NCBI RefSeq assembly: GCF_010119195.1
Contig: NZ_WRXL01000001.1
Coordinates: 682,001 to 746,000, forward strand
Direction: 5' to 3'
DNA: 64,000 bases
Origin: Haloarcula salina
Lineage (GTDB): Archaea; Halobacteriota; Halobacteria; Halobacteriales; Haloarculaceae
Positions 45,955 to 54,385 of this stretch are shown in pieces (position 1 is the stretch's first letter; each line of letters starts with the position of its first letter). Made by a program: the position numbers and the translations under genes. The notes below the pieces were generated by a model. It worked only from the letters and a program-made list of their open reading frames with translations. It was not told where the DNA came from and did not search any database.

Positions 45955-47633
45955 CGGTCCCGCTGCAGGCCGAGGCGCTCGACATCTCCTTCAAGCTCGT
46001 CCCGGCGATCATCGTCTTCCTGATGATGGCCTCGTTCCTCGTCATCGGCTACGTGTTCAAGGTGGCCGACACCGAGGGCATGTGGGTCGCCGGCCGCGGC
46101 ATCGGTAACATCGAGAACGGGATGGCGATCGGCGCGAACTGGATGTCGGCCGCCTCGTATCTCGGGCTGGCCGGGCTGGTCGCCCTCTCCGGGTTCTACG
46201 GCCTGGCGTTCATCGTCGGCTGGACGACCGGCTACTTCGTGTTGCTCATCTTCCTCGCCGCGCAGATGCGCCGGTTCGGGAAGTACACCGCGCCCGACTT
46301 CGTCGGCGACCGGTTCAATTCCCCGACCGCTCGCGCGCTCGGGGCGTTCACCACGCTGCTCATCGCGTACGTCTACTCCGTCGGGCAGGCCCGCGGCATG
46401 GGGCTGGTCGGCCAGTACGTCTTCGGGCTGGAGATCATCCCGATGATCGTCGTGATGATGACCATCACCGTCGGCTACCTCGCGCTCTCGGGCATGCTGG
46501 GCGCGACGAAGAACATGGCCGTCCAGTACGTCATCCTCATCGTCGCGTTCCTCGCGGGCGTCTACGTCGTCGGCTGGTCGCAGGGTTACTCGACGATCCT
46601 GCCCCAGATCGAGTACGGCGCGCTCTTTGGCGAACTCAGCCGCCAGTTCTCGGCTCCGTTCCGGACGGGGTCCTACTACATCTGGGTCGCGACGGCGTTC
46701 TCGCTCATCGTCGGGACCTGCGGCCTCCCGCACGTGCTGGTGCGGTTCTACACGGTCGAGAACGAGCGGACCGCGCGCTGGTCCTGCGTCTGGGGCCTGT
46801 TCTTCATCATGCTGCTGTACTGGGCCGCGCCCGCGATGGCGGCCTTCGGCGTCGACCTCTTCGCGGCGGTGAACGACATCACCCCCGACGCGGTCTACAA
46901 CGGTCAGCAGGCCATGTCCGGTGCCGAGGGCGACGTGATCGTCGTTCTCGCGGCGCAGTTCGCGGACCTCCCGCGCTGGTTCGTCGGCCTCGTCGCCGCC
47001 GGCGCGATGGCCGCGGCGATCGCGACCACCGCGGGGCTGTTCATCACGGCCTCCTCGGCGGTCGCCCACGACATCTACACGGAGCTCGTCAACCCCGACG
47101 CGACCCAGCGCCAGCAGGTGCTCATCGGTCGGGCCACCATCATCGCCATCGGCGCGCTGGTGACCGTGACCGCGTTCAACCCGCCGGCACTCATCGGCGA
47201 ACTGGTCGCCTACGCGTTCTCGCTGGCCGGCACCGTGCTGTTCCCGATGTTCTTCCTCGGCCTCTGGTGGGAGAACACCAACCGACAGGGCGCACTCGCC
47301 GGGATGACGGTCGGGCTGTTGCTGTGGATCGGCTCCGTCGTCAACAGCGTCCTGCCGAGCTACATCGGCGCGCTCGGTGCGGCGGCGGGCGAGAGCGGCG
47401 CGCTCGTTCCCATCTACGCCCAGTACGTCCCGCCGATCGGCGCGGCGCTCATCGGCACGCCGCTGGTGTTCCTCGTGACCATCGCCGTGTCGCTCGTCAC
47501 GCCCGAACCCCCGATGGAGACCAAGCGGATGGTCAGGCAGTGTCACAGCCCCGAACCGATGGGCCAGCAACAGACCGCCGAAGACATCGTGAGCGATAGC
47601 GGCGGCAGCGGCGGTACCCCCGCAGACGACTAA
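45951..47633 (+). CDS. Sodium:solute symporter (acetate-type, VC_2705 group)
   Basis: A GTG start overlapping the small subunit gives 560 aa with about 13 helices. The N-terminal WVAGRGIGNIENGMAIGANWMSAASYLGLAGL is the SSF substrate/sodium-binding region. GLPHVLVRFYTV and NPPALIGELVAYAFSLAGTV are further family segments. Downstream of acs and with its DUF4212 partner, acetate or a related monocarboxylate is the likely substrate. The C-terminal 60 residues are an acidic tail. The Usp gene starts 4 bases after its stop. Confidence 0.93.
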   Translation: MTVPLQAEALDISFKLVPAIIVFLMMASFLVIGYVFKVADTEGMWVAGRGIGNIENGMAIGANWMSAASYLGLAGLVALSGFYGLAFIVGWTTGYFVLLIFLAAQMRRFGKYTAPDFVGDRFNSPTARALGAFTTLLIAYVYSVGQARGMGLVGQYVFGLEIIPMIVVMMTITVGYLALSGMLGATKNMAVQYVILIVAFLAGVYVVGWSQGYSTILPQIEYGALFGELSRQFSAPFRTGSYYIWVATAFSLIVGTCGLPHVLVRFYTVENERTARWSCVWGLFFIMLLYWAAPAMAAFGVDLFAAVNDITPDAVYNGQQAMSGAEGDVIVVLAAQFADLPRWFVGLVAAGAMAAAIATTAGLFITASSAVAHDIYTELVNPDATQRQQVLIGRATIIAIGALVTVTAFNPPALIGELVAYAFSLAGTVLFPMFFLGLWWENTNRQGALAGMTVGLLLWIGSVVNSVLPSYIGALGAAAGESGALVPIYAQYVPPIGAALIGTPLVFLVTIAVSLVTPEPPMETKRMVRQCHSPEPMGQQQTAEDIVSDSGGSGGTPADD

Positions 47634-47637
47634 AGAC

Positions 47638-48111
47638 ATGTACGATCACATCCTCGTTCCGACTGACGGTAGCGACACCGCGGAGAACGCGGTCGACCAG
47701 GCGATCGACATCGCCTCGAAGTACGGGTCGACGGTCCACGCGCTGTACGTGGTCGACGTCGACGCCACTAGCTACTCGCTGGGCACGGAGCAGGTCGACC
47801 GCATCCGCCAGGGCCACCTCGACGAGATGACCGAGGTGAAAGAAGACGCAGACGAGGCCACCGGCTACGTCGCCGACCGCGGCGCGGAACACGGCGTCGA
47901 GGTGGTCGAACACGTCACCGCCGGCGAGCCCGCGCGGGCCATCCGGAAGTTCGTCGACGACAACGACATCGACCTCGTCGTGATGGGGTCCCACGGCCGC
48001 TCGGGCCTCAAGCGCGTCATCCTCGGCAGCGTGACCGAGAAGGTGCTGCGCCGGACCCGCCTGCCCGTCCTCGTCGTCGACGTCCACGGCGACACCGACG
48101 TGGAGGAGTGA
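47638..48111 (+). CDS. Universal stress protein (UspA family)
   Basis: A 157-aa single-domain Usp. It starts MYDHILVPTDGSDTAENAV, and VVMGSHGRSGLKRVILGSVTEKVLRRTRLPVLVV holds the ATP-binding GxxGRSG motif with the usual GSVTEKV. Four bases after the symporter gene, it is likely co-expressed. Usp linked to SSS transporters recurs in haloarchaea, but its role is unknown. Confidence 0.93.
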   Translation: MYDHILVPTDGSDTAENAVDQAIDIASKYGSTVHALYVVDVDATSYSLGTEQVDRIRQGHLDEMTEVKEDADEATGYVADRGAEHGVEVVEHVTAGEPARAIRKFVDDNDIDLVVMGSHGRSGLKRVILGSVTEKVLRRTRLPVLVVDVHGDTDVEE

Positions 48112-48195
48112 CCGGACCGACGGGCTACCGCCTCGCGACACGACACCACGAATGATACCCACGAACCCACTGCCGACCGCCCCGGGAGGAGCGCG

Positions 48196-48417
48196 ATGAG
48201 CGTCGTCGACACCATCCGCGAACACGTCCGCGACCACCAGCGAGGCATGGTCGTCGACCTCGTGTTCGCCATCGCCTGGGTGACGGTGGTCAGCGTCGTC
48301 TTCGACGTGCTCCAGGGCCCGCAGTGGGCGTACTACCTGACGCTGGCCGGCGGCGTCGTCGCGTACTACGGCTTCTTCTGGTCGCTGGAGATCGCACGCG
48401 AACAGCAAAAGACGTAG
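48196..48417 (+). CDS. Small two-helix membrane protein, unknown
   Basis: A 73-aa protein with helices at about 20-38 (VDLVFAIAWVTVVSVVFDVL) and 45-66 (YYLTLAGGVVAYYGFFWSL), charged termini. No catalytic motif. Conserved-looking length and codon use support a real gene. Lies after the acetate operon, possibly independent. Confidence 0.6.
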   Translation: MSVVDTIREHVRDHQRGMVVDLVFAIAWVTVVSVVFDVLQGPQWAYYLTLAGGVVAYYGFFWSLEIAREQQKT

Positions 48418-48581
48418 GCGGCCACCGCGGCCCGTTTTCTCGACGCGCTCCGAGCGGGCACTCACGGCTGCTCGGACTGCCACCCGCGATATTCAGGTGT
48501 GCGATATCTACACTCACCGGTACTAATAAGCCAATGTAGTTCGATTGACTTTTTCACGGAACCACCCGCTGTGGAGCCACA

Positions 48582-48809
48582 ATGATATACGAAAGTTCCT
48601 CGGGAGAGTACTACAGTGGCCTCGATATCTGGATGCGCTTCGAATCCGGTCTGTGGACCCCACACGACTGGGACGACGAGACCGGACAGGAGTGGGTCCG
48701 GGCCGACGACGGGACGGTCATCACGCTGACGCCGATCACGGAAGCCGAGCTGCCGGAGGGAGTTTCGGTCACGGAGATCCGCGACGTAGAAGCGGTCGAG
48801 GACGCCTGA
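48582..48809 (+). CDS. Small acidic soluble protein, unknown
   Basis: A 75-aa acidic protein (MIYESSSGEYYSGLDIWM...). The aromatic-rich middle (GLWTPHDWDDETGQEW) and host-like third-position GC support a real gene. No family recognised. The intergenic region before it holds a short AT-rich patch that could be a promoter. Confidence 0.5.
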   Translation: MIYESSSGEYYSGLDIWMRFESGLWTPHDWDDETGQEWVRADDGTVITLTPITEAELPEGVSVTEIRDVEAVEDA

Positions 48810-48887
48810 GCGAGCTCCCGTACAGAGCAGCTCACAACCCGCACACGGCACCAACAGCGACCAGTACGCGTCTGGAGGCCGTCGGTC

Positions 48888-49751
48888 TTACTTCTCGCTC
48901 ATCGCCTCGCTCGCCATGTTCCGCCCCTGGGCGTTCAGCGCGACCTCTGTCCGCACGCGAACCTCGTCGACCGCGCCGATGTCGAGCAGTCGCTGGTAGA
49001 TCTCCTCGACCTCGTCGGGGGTCGTCCCGACGAAGTCGGACATCTCGAACGGAGACACGCCCGAGTACAGCGCCATCAGTACCTGACTCTCCATCTCGGA
49101 GAGTTCGTAGTCGTCCTCGCGGCCCTCGACGACCCGGGTGAACAGCGTCTCCAGCGCGCGGGTGTGGTGGTCCATGCCCGAGAGATGCGTCTCGACGCTG
49201 CGGTCCTGGTCGTCGGTGTGCTCGACCTCGATGACCGTCCGCTGCTGGCCCATCACGGTGCTGGTCCCGGTCTCGATGGTCCCCACGTCCTCAACCTCGA
49301 AGGAGAGCCCGCCGCCGCCGGGGAACTGGAGGCGGACGACGCCGTCGTCGAGCTGGAAGCGCGCCTTGCTCCACGCCGCGTCGTCCTGGACGACCCCGCC
49401 GACGACGGCCTGCTCGCGCGCGAGGATGACCTGTCCCTGCAGGGCCGCGCGGACGTACTCCGTCTCGAAGTCGTCGACGTTCGGGGCGTCGACGAGCAGG
49501 ACGTTGTCGCCCACCTCCAGCGCGGTCGCGCCGCTCGCGGCGTCCGGGACCAGTTCCGCTGCGTCGTCAGCGAGCCTGATCTTCGAGTGCGCGATGGGCT
49601 GTTTCGACCCGTTCGTCGCCAGGACGAGGCGCTTGTTGGTGACGATGAGCCGGCACGAGCGCCACTGCGGGTCGGCCACGTCCTCGCCGTTCCGGACGAC
49701 GTACTGGAAGTCCCCCGACGTGTCGACCAGCTTGCGTTCGTCACCACTCAT
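48888..49751 (-). CDS. CheF-like taxis protein, second copy
   Basis: A 287-aa paralogue of the protein at 38548. ERKLVDTSGDFQYVVRNGED, RLIVTNKRLVLA and MESQVLMALYSGVSPFEMSDFVGTTPDEVEEIYQRLLDIG align with the first copy throughout, including the C-terminal helical domain. A TATA-like CTTATATATC precedes the start. CheF links CheY signals to the archaellum switch in Halobacterium; two copies far from che genes suggest diverged roles. Family assignment good, exact role inferred. Confidence 0.72.
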   Translation of the reverse strand: MSGDERKLVDTSGDFQYVVRNGEDVADPQWRSCRLIVTNKRLVLATNGSKQPIAHSKIRLADDAAELVPDAASGATALEVGDNVLLVDAPNVDDFETEYVRAALQGQVILAREQAVVGGVVQDDAAWSKARFQLDDGVVRLQFPGGGGLSFEVEDVGTIETGTSTVMGQQRTVIEVEHTDDQDRSVETHLSGMDHHTRALETLFTRVVEGREDDYELSEMESQVLMALYSGVSPFEMSDFVGTTPDEVEEIYQRLLDIGAVDEVRVRTEVALNAQGRNMASEAMSEK

Positions 49752-49782
49752 GGCCCCTGATACACGTGATTTGGCCCCGAGC

Positions 49783-49792
49783 GATATATAAG
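49783..49792 (-). promoter_or_regulatory. TATA box for the second CheF-like gene
   Basis: CTTATATATC on the minus strand, 32-41 bases before the ATG at 49751. Confidence 0.5.
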
Positions 49793-49805
49793 TTCCAGCA
49801 CGGTA

Positions 49806-50618
49806 TCACAGCGCGACGAGGAGACCGCCGAGGACGCCGAGGCCGCCGAAGACCGTACAGACCGCCCAGAACGGCACGCGGCGGACGAGTCGGACCAGCG
49901 CGTCGACGGTCAAATAGCCGACGACGGCGCTGACGGCCAGGGCGACCACGGCCGGCAGCGGGTCGATGACGGGCACGCCGTCGTCGACCAGCACCAGCGC
50001 GTTCGCCGCGAGCGCGGCCGGAATCGACAGGAGAAAGGAGAGGCGAAGCGACGACTCGCCCTCGTGGCCGCGCAGCAACAGGGCGCTCACGGTCGTCCCG
50101 GAGCGGGAGACGCCCGGTAGAATCGCGAGGCCCTGCAGCGCGCCGACGAGGAGAGCGTCGGCCCAGTCCGGCACGTCGCGCTCGCCCAGCGACAGCGCCG
50201 CGGCGAAGCGCTGGAGCAGGCCCGTCAATACGAGCAGACCGCCGACCAGCGCGAGAAAGAGCCCGCCTTCCAGTTCCGAGACGGCGGCGTCGAGAGCCAG
50301 GTAGGCCGGGAGGCCGGTGACGGCCGTCGCCAGCGTCGCCACGACGAGAAAGGAGAGGTCGGCCGTCTCGTCGGCGAAGGGACGCCGGGAGAGGCGGCGG
50401 GCGGAGTCGAGGATGTCGCGGACCTCGCCGCGGTAGTACGCCAGCGCGGCGACGGCCGTCCCGGCGTGCAGAAACAGCGCGAGTCGGGTGGCCGCGGCGG
50501 GCGAGACCCCGGTGACCACCGTCGACGCGAGCGCCACGCCGCCCTCGCTCGACACGGGAATCCACTCCAGCACCCCCTGGAGCAGGCCCAGCAAGATCGC
50601 GACGAGAATCGGGTTCAT
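49806..50618 (-). CDS. uppP: Undecaprenyl-diphosphatase-like (UppP/BacA)
   Basis: The start at 50618 (MNPILVAILLGLLQGVLEWIPVSSEG) yields 270 aa; longer in-frame forms run into the adjacent divergent gene. The two signature blocks are EWIPVSSEGG and PGVSRSGTTVSALLL. It dephosphorylates polyprenyl diphosphate, recycling the lipid carrier, which in archaea is probably dolichol-type. Though 12 kb from the glycan locus it may serve it. The start faces mscS across an 85-base divergent gap. Confidence 0.9.
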   Translation of the reverse strand: MNPILVAILLGLLQGVLEWIPVSSEGGVALASTVVTGVSPAAATRLALFLHAGTAVAALAYYRGEVRDILDSARRLSRRPFADETADLSFLVVATLATAVTGLPAYLALDAAVSELEGGLFLALVGGLLVLTGLLQRFAAALSLGERDVPDWADALLVGALQGLAILPGVSRSGTTVSALLLRGHEGESSLRLSFLLSIPAALAANALVLVDDGVPVIDPLPAVVALAVSAVVGYLTVDALVRLVRRVPFWAVCTVFGGLGVLGGLLVAL

Positions 50619-50673
50619 ATCCACGGAGCGAACGGCGGACGACAAAGGCCGTTCGGTTCGGTGGAGGCAACCG

Positions 50674-50682
50674 TATATATAA
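50674..50682 (+). promoter_or_regulatory. TATA box upstream of mscS
   Basis: TATATATAA lies 22-30 bases before the ATG at 50704, indicating a leaderless transcript. Confidence 0.6.
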
Positions 50683-50703
50683 TCTCGCTGACCAACAGAC
50701 GGT

Positions 50704-51813
50704 ATGCAACTGGATAGTGGGCTGGTGTCGCTCCTGGCGGGGCTCCCGCCCTGGCAGGGCTTTCTCGTCCTGATCGGAAGCGGTCTCCTCGTGGCGGCCG
50801 CCGTTCGCGTCCTCGGCGACCGACTGCTTGTGCAGGTCACTCCACACATCAAGGGCGACGTCGACGACATCGTCTTCCGCGGCGTCCACACGGCGCTGTA
50901 CGTCTCGATCGGTCTCGCCGGTGCGTACGTCGGCGCGCGGCTGTACGACATCCGGCCGGCGATCGCCGTCTCGCTCGAAGCGGGGACGCTGTCAGTCATC
51001 GTGGTGGTCTGGATGACGACCCTGCTGCGCGTCGGCCGGCAGGCGTCCGCGGCCGCGACCGACTCGGCGTACATCGACCGGCAGATGGTCCCCATCCTCC
51101 AGAACGTCTGGAGCGCGCTCGTCGCCGGCGGCGGGATCGTCCTCTTGCTGGTGCTGTGGGACATCGACGTGACGCCGCTGCTGGCCTCGGCCGGCATCAT
51201 GGGTATCATCGTCGGCCTGGCGGCCCGCGACACGCTCTCGAACTTCTTCGGGTCGCTGTCGCTGTACCTCGACGGGACCTACAAGGTCGGCGACTTCGTC
51301 GTCCTGGAGACCGGCGAGCGCGGCCGCGTCGAGGACATCTCGGTCCGCTCGACGGTCATCCGCACTCGCGACGACATCCTCGTCACGGTCCCGAACTCGA
51401 AGCTCAACAGCGCCGCCATCGTCAACGAGTCGACCCCCAAGCGCAAGCGCCGCATCCGCGTCCCCGTCGGCGTCGCCTACGGCACCGACATCGACGCCGT
51501 CGAGGAGCTGCTGCTGGACATCGCCGAGGCGGAGGACCTCGTACAGGAGCGTCCGCGCCCGCGGGTCCGCTTTCGCTCCTTCGGCGACTCGGCGCTGAAC
51601 CTCGAACTGCTGTGCTGGGTCGGAAACCCGGCGCTGACCGCCCGCGCCACCCACAAACTCAACCGAGCCATCTACAAGCACTTCCAAGCGGAGGGCGTCG
51701 AGATCCCGTTCCCGAAGCGGTCTATCTCCGTCTCGGCCGAGACGGTCCCGGGCGACCTATTCGGGGAGCACACGGCGGGATTCCCGACCGACGGCGGCCA
51801 CCGGCCGGAGTGA
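50704..51813 (+). CDS. mscS: Small-conductance mechanosensitive channel (MscS family)
   Basis: A 369-aa protein with four or five helices. The pore helix is TPLLASAGIMGIIVGLAARDTLSNFFGSLSLYLDGTYKVGDFV, followed by the beta-domain ERGRVEDISVRSTVIRTRDDILVTVPNSKLNSAAIVNES. The mixed C-terminal domain ends KLNRAIYKHFQAEGVEIPFP. It releases osmolytes under hypo-osmotic stress, which fits a halophile. Alternative longer channels of the family are not needed. Confidence 0.94.
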   Translation: MQLDSGLVSLLAGLPPWQGFLVLIGSGLLVAAAVRVLGDRLLVQVTPHIKGDVDDIVFRGVHTALYVSIGLAGAYVGARLYDIRPAIAVSLEAGTLSVIVVVWMTTLLRVGRQASAAATDSAYIDRQMVPILQNVWSALVAGGGIVLLLVLWDIDVTPLLASAGIMGIIVGLAARDTLSNFFGSLSLYLDGTYKVGDFVVLETGERGRVEDISVRSTVIRTRDDILVTVPNSKLNSAAIVNESTPKRKRRIRVPVGVAYGTDIDAVEELLLDIAEAEDLVQERPRPRVRFRSFGDSALNLELLCWVGNPALTARATHKLNRAIYKHFQAEGVEIPFPKRSISVSAETVPGDLFGEHTAGFPTDGGHRPE

Positions 51814-51886
51814 CGAACGCCGACGGCGGACCGCCAAAGCGGTGAGGTCGAAACGCAGTTAGGGGGGCGTCGCGTCGCCTCACACA

Positions 51887-53164
51887 ATGACTGTACTCGA
51901 GGACGCCCGCGCGGCGCTCGCGACCGGGCCGCTGTGCGATTCCTGCCTCGGCCGGCTGTTCGCCGATCGGAGTTTCGGGCTGGCCAACGCCGAGCGCGGC
52001 CACGCCCTGCGGGTGACGCTCGCGCTCGCCGACGACGATCCCTTCGAGGAGAGCGAGGACTGCTGGGTCTGCGAGGGCGAGTGCGACCGCTTCGACTGGT
52101 GGGCCGAGCAGGCCGCCAGCGCCGTCCGCGGCTACGAGTTCGACACGTACCAGGTCGGGACGAAGGTCCCGCCGCTGCTCGAAGAGAACGACGACCTGCT
52201 GCGCGAGGACGTTGGCCTCGACGCCGACGCCGGCGAGGCGCTGAAGACGGAGCTCAACCGCGAGGTCGGCAAGCGCATCGGCGACCTGACCGGCGCGGAG
52301 GTGGACTTCGGCCGGCCGGAGGTCCAGTTCACGCTCGACCTCTCCACGGACGAGATAGACGTTCAGGTCAACTCCGCGTTCGTCTACGGCCGCTACCGCA
52401 AACTGGAGCGCGACATCCCGCAGACGAAGTGGCCCTGCAACGACTGCAACGGGACGGGGCTGTGGCAGGGCGAGCCCTGCGACGGCTGTGACGGCACCGG
52501 CTACCGCTACGACGAGAGCGTCGAGCAACTGTCCGCGCCGGTCGTACTGGAGGCGATGGACGGCGAGGAGGCGGTGTTCCACGGCGCGGGGCGCGAGGAC
52601 GTCGACGCGCTGATGCTCGAATCCGGTCGCCCGTTCGTCATCGAAGTGATGGAACCGCGAACGCGAGACGTGGACACGGAGCAGTTGGAGGCCGATATCA
52701 ACGCCTTCGCCGACGGGAAGGTCGAGGTCGAGGGGCTCGAACCGGCGACTCACGAGATGGTCGAGCGCGTCAAGGAACTGGACGCCTCGAAGACCTACCG
52801 GATGGACATCGAGTTCGACGAGTCGGTCGACGCGGCGGACTTCGACGATGCGCTGGCAGAACTCGACGGCGCGACGATCCAGCAGGAGACGCCCCAGCGA
52901 GTCGCCCACCGCCGCGCGGACCTGACGCGGACGCGCAGCGTCTACGGGGCGACGGGCGAACTCACCGACGACCGCCGCGCCGAGCTCCGGGTCCACGGCG
53001 AGGGCGGCCTCTACGTGAAGGAACTCGTCTCCAGCGACGAGGGGCGGACAGAGCCGAGTCTGTCCGGCCTGCTCGGCGTCGACGCCGAGGTGACCGCCCT
53101 CGACGTGGTCGACGTGGAGGGCGAAGACGAGCCGTTCGCGACGGACGAGTACCTGAAAGAGTAG
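51887..53164 (+). CDS. pus10: tRNA pseudouridine(54/55) synthase Pus10
   Basis: A 425-aa archaeal Pus10. The N-terminal THUMP-like region has CDSC and CWVCEGECDRF, and CNDCNGTGLWQGEPCDGCDGTG is a zinc cluster. The catalytic domain contains GREDVDALMLESGRPFVIEV, whose Asp corresponds to the catalytic residue in this family, and TRSVYGATGELTDDRR. It makes pseudouridine 54 and 55 in the tRNA T arm. The expected rnhB gene follows after about 107 bases. Confidence 0.94.
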   Translation: MTVLEDARAALATGPLCDSCLGRLFADRSFGLANAERGHALRVTLALADDDPFEESEDCWVCEGECDRFDWWAEQAASAVRGYEFDTYQVGTKVPPLLEENDDLLREDVGLDADAGEALKTELNREVGKRIGDLTGAEVDFGRPEVQFTLDLSTDEIDVQVNSAFVYGRYRKLERDIPQTKWPCNDCNGTGLWQGEPCDGCDGTGYRYDESVEQLSAPVVLEAMDGEEAVFHGAGREDVDALMLESGRPFVIEVMEPRTRDVDTEQLEADINAFADGKVEVEGLEPATHEMVERVKELDASKTYRMDIEFDESVDAADFDDALAELDGATIQQETPQRVAHRRADLTRTRSVYGATGELTDDRRAELRVHGEGGLYVKELVSSDEGRTEPSLSGLLGVDAEVTALDVVDVEGEDEPFATDEYLKE

Positions 53165-53271
53165 GCGGTGCGGGTCGGCGCGGGTTCGACGTGGCGGACC
53201 GGGCCGCGCCGCCGACCGGAATCGGAACTGCGACCGGAACCGGTTTGTCCGACGGCGAACACCGACCAGCC

Positions 53272-53904
53272 ATGCGATTCGGTGTCGACGAGGCCGGCAA
53301 GGGACCGGTGCTGGGGTCGATGTTCGCCGCCGCGGTCCGCGCCGAGCCGTCGGCGCTCCCCGACGGGGTCGGCGACTCGAAGGACATTCTCCCCCAGCGC
53401 CGCGAGCGGTTAGACCGCGAAATCCGGGAGTGCGCGACGGTCGGCGTCGCCGAGATCCCCGTCGAGCGCATCGACGACGATGAGACGGACATGAACGCGC
53501 TCACCGTCGCGGCGCAGGCCGAAGCGCTGGCACAGATCGCTTGCGATGGCCTCGCAGGCACCGTCGACGCCGGCGACACCGACGCCGAGCGGTTCGGCCG
53601 CCGCGTCGCCGCCGCCGTCGAGGCCGACGTGCGCGTGACTTCGGCACACGGGGCCGACGAGACGGACCCGCTGGTGGGCGCGGCCTCGATCGTCGCGAAA
53701 GTCGCCCGGGACGCGCACGTCGACGCGCTGGCCGCCGAGTACGGCGCGGTCGGGTCCGGGTATCCCAGCGACCCGACGACGCGGGCGTTCCTGGCCGACC
53801 ACGTCGAGCGCCACGGCGACCTGCCGGCCTGTGCCCGCCGGTCGTGGTCGACGTGCGACGACGTGCTCGCGGCGGCGGAACAGTCGACGCTGGGCGAGTT
53901 CTGA
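53272..53904 (+). CDS. rnhB: Ribonuclease HII
   Basis: The ATG at 53272 gives 210 aa beginning MRFGVDEAGKGPVLGSM, with the metal-binding Asp and Glu of the DEAGKG motif at the usual distance; upstream in-frame starts add unmatched residues. SAHGADETDPLVGAASIVAKVARDAHV includes the other conserved acidic residue and the AKV(A)RD block. GSGYPSDPTTRAFL is also typical. It cleaves RNA-DNA hybrids. Confidence 0.93.
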   Translation: MRFGVDEAGKGPVLGSMFAAAVRAEPSALPDGVGDSKDILPQRRERLDREIRECATVGVAEIPVERIDDDETDMNALTVAAQAEALAQIACDGLAGTVDAGDTDAERFGRRVAAAVEADVRVTSAHGADETDPLVGAASIVAKVARDAHVDALAAEYGAVGSGYPSDPTTRAFLADHVERHGDLPACARRSWSTCDDVLAAAEQSTLGEF

Positions 53905-53997
53905 AACGCGTAAAATCCCCGCAGACGCGGCTTGGAGTCGGACGGGAGATGTTTTCCGCAGTCCGTACGGCCGTGCCGGCGATACGTGCCGCCTGTA

Positions 53998-54080
53998 GCC
54001 GGACTCTCACCGACCTTGCCCTGACGGGCTTTAGCTGGGCTTTCACCAGCGTTTGACGGCGTGCCGGGTTCCCGAACGCC
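53998..54080 (-). ncRNA. Candidate structured RNA: four consecutive hairpins
   Basis: Stems read on the minus strand: ACGCC/GGCGT... reversed (54058-54080), GCTGG/CCAGC (54034-54050), GCCC/GGGC (54018-54029) and GTCGG/CCGGC (53998-54014, a G-U pair in RNA). The minus strand keeps the last stem, the plus strand does not, which favours minus transcription. No named RNA family is recognised: SRP, RNase P and cobalamin hallmarks were looked for and not found. Confidence 0.3.
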
Positions 54081-54215
54081 CCTCGCGCGGCGTCCGGTAC
54101 TTGGCCTTGGCACCGATCCTGCCGGCCGGACCGGCGGTGGACTGGTGTGGTTCTCCTTCAGAGCGTTAACCTCGGAACCGTGTTACCGGTCGCTTGGTTG
54201 TTGCCCCCAACGCGT

Positions 54216-54235
54216 TCCGTTCCGTCCCGAACGGA
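54216..54235. terminator. Hairpin between convergent rnhB and secD
   Basis: TCCGTTC-CGTCCC-GAACGGA, a 7-bp perfect stem with 6-base loop, downstream of secD and rnhB. There is no T-run, so intrinsic-terminator function is a guess. Confidence 0.3.
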
Positions 54236-54385
54236 CAGTCTGAAGCGCGTCGTCCGATGGCTCCCCGCATCTATCGGGATGTGAACATACGACACGAGAG
54301 ATAATAAGTCATTCGGTACCATGTGCCAAGGACTGGGAGACGGTCCAGTAGACCCAGAGTGCGACGGTGAGAAACGTCGACGCCT

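Larger units (their letters stand above)
53905..54385. other. Convergent intergenic region with multiple hairpins
   Basis: 481 bases between the 3' ends of rnhB and secD with no convincing ORF. Hairpins occur at 53998-54014, 54018-54029, 54034-54050, 54058-54080 and 54216-54235, plus GCCGG-CCGGA-CCGGC near 54130. On the minus strand, two loops read as GGTGAAAGCCC and GGTGAGAGTCC. This could be a structured RNA, terminator cluster or relict element. Confidence 0.5.

Noticed and set aside
45771-47639. Long minus-strand frame opposite the sodium:solute symporter
   Set aside because: Low-complexity Arg/Asp/Glu-rich translation without motifs; the plus strand encodes a complete symporter.
54055-54085. 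T-arm-like sequence suggesting a tRNA
   Set aside because: No acceptor, D or anticodon stems could be paired around it.
53950-54100. Minus-strand resemblance to a cobalamin riboswitch (GGTGAGAGTCC)
   Set aside because: The rest of the conserved B12 box core is missing and no cobalamin gene follows.
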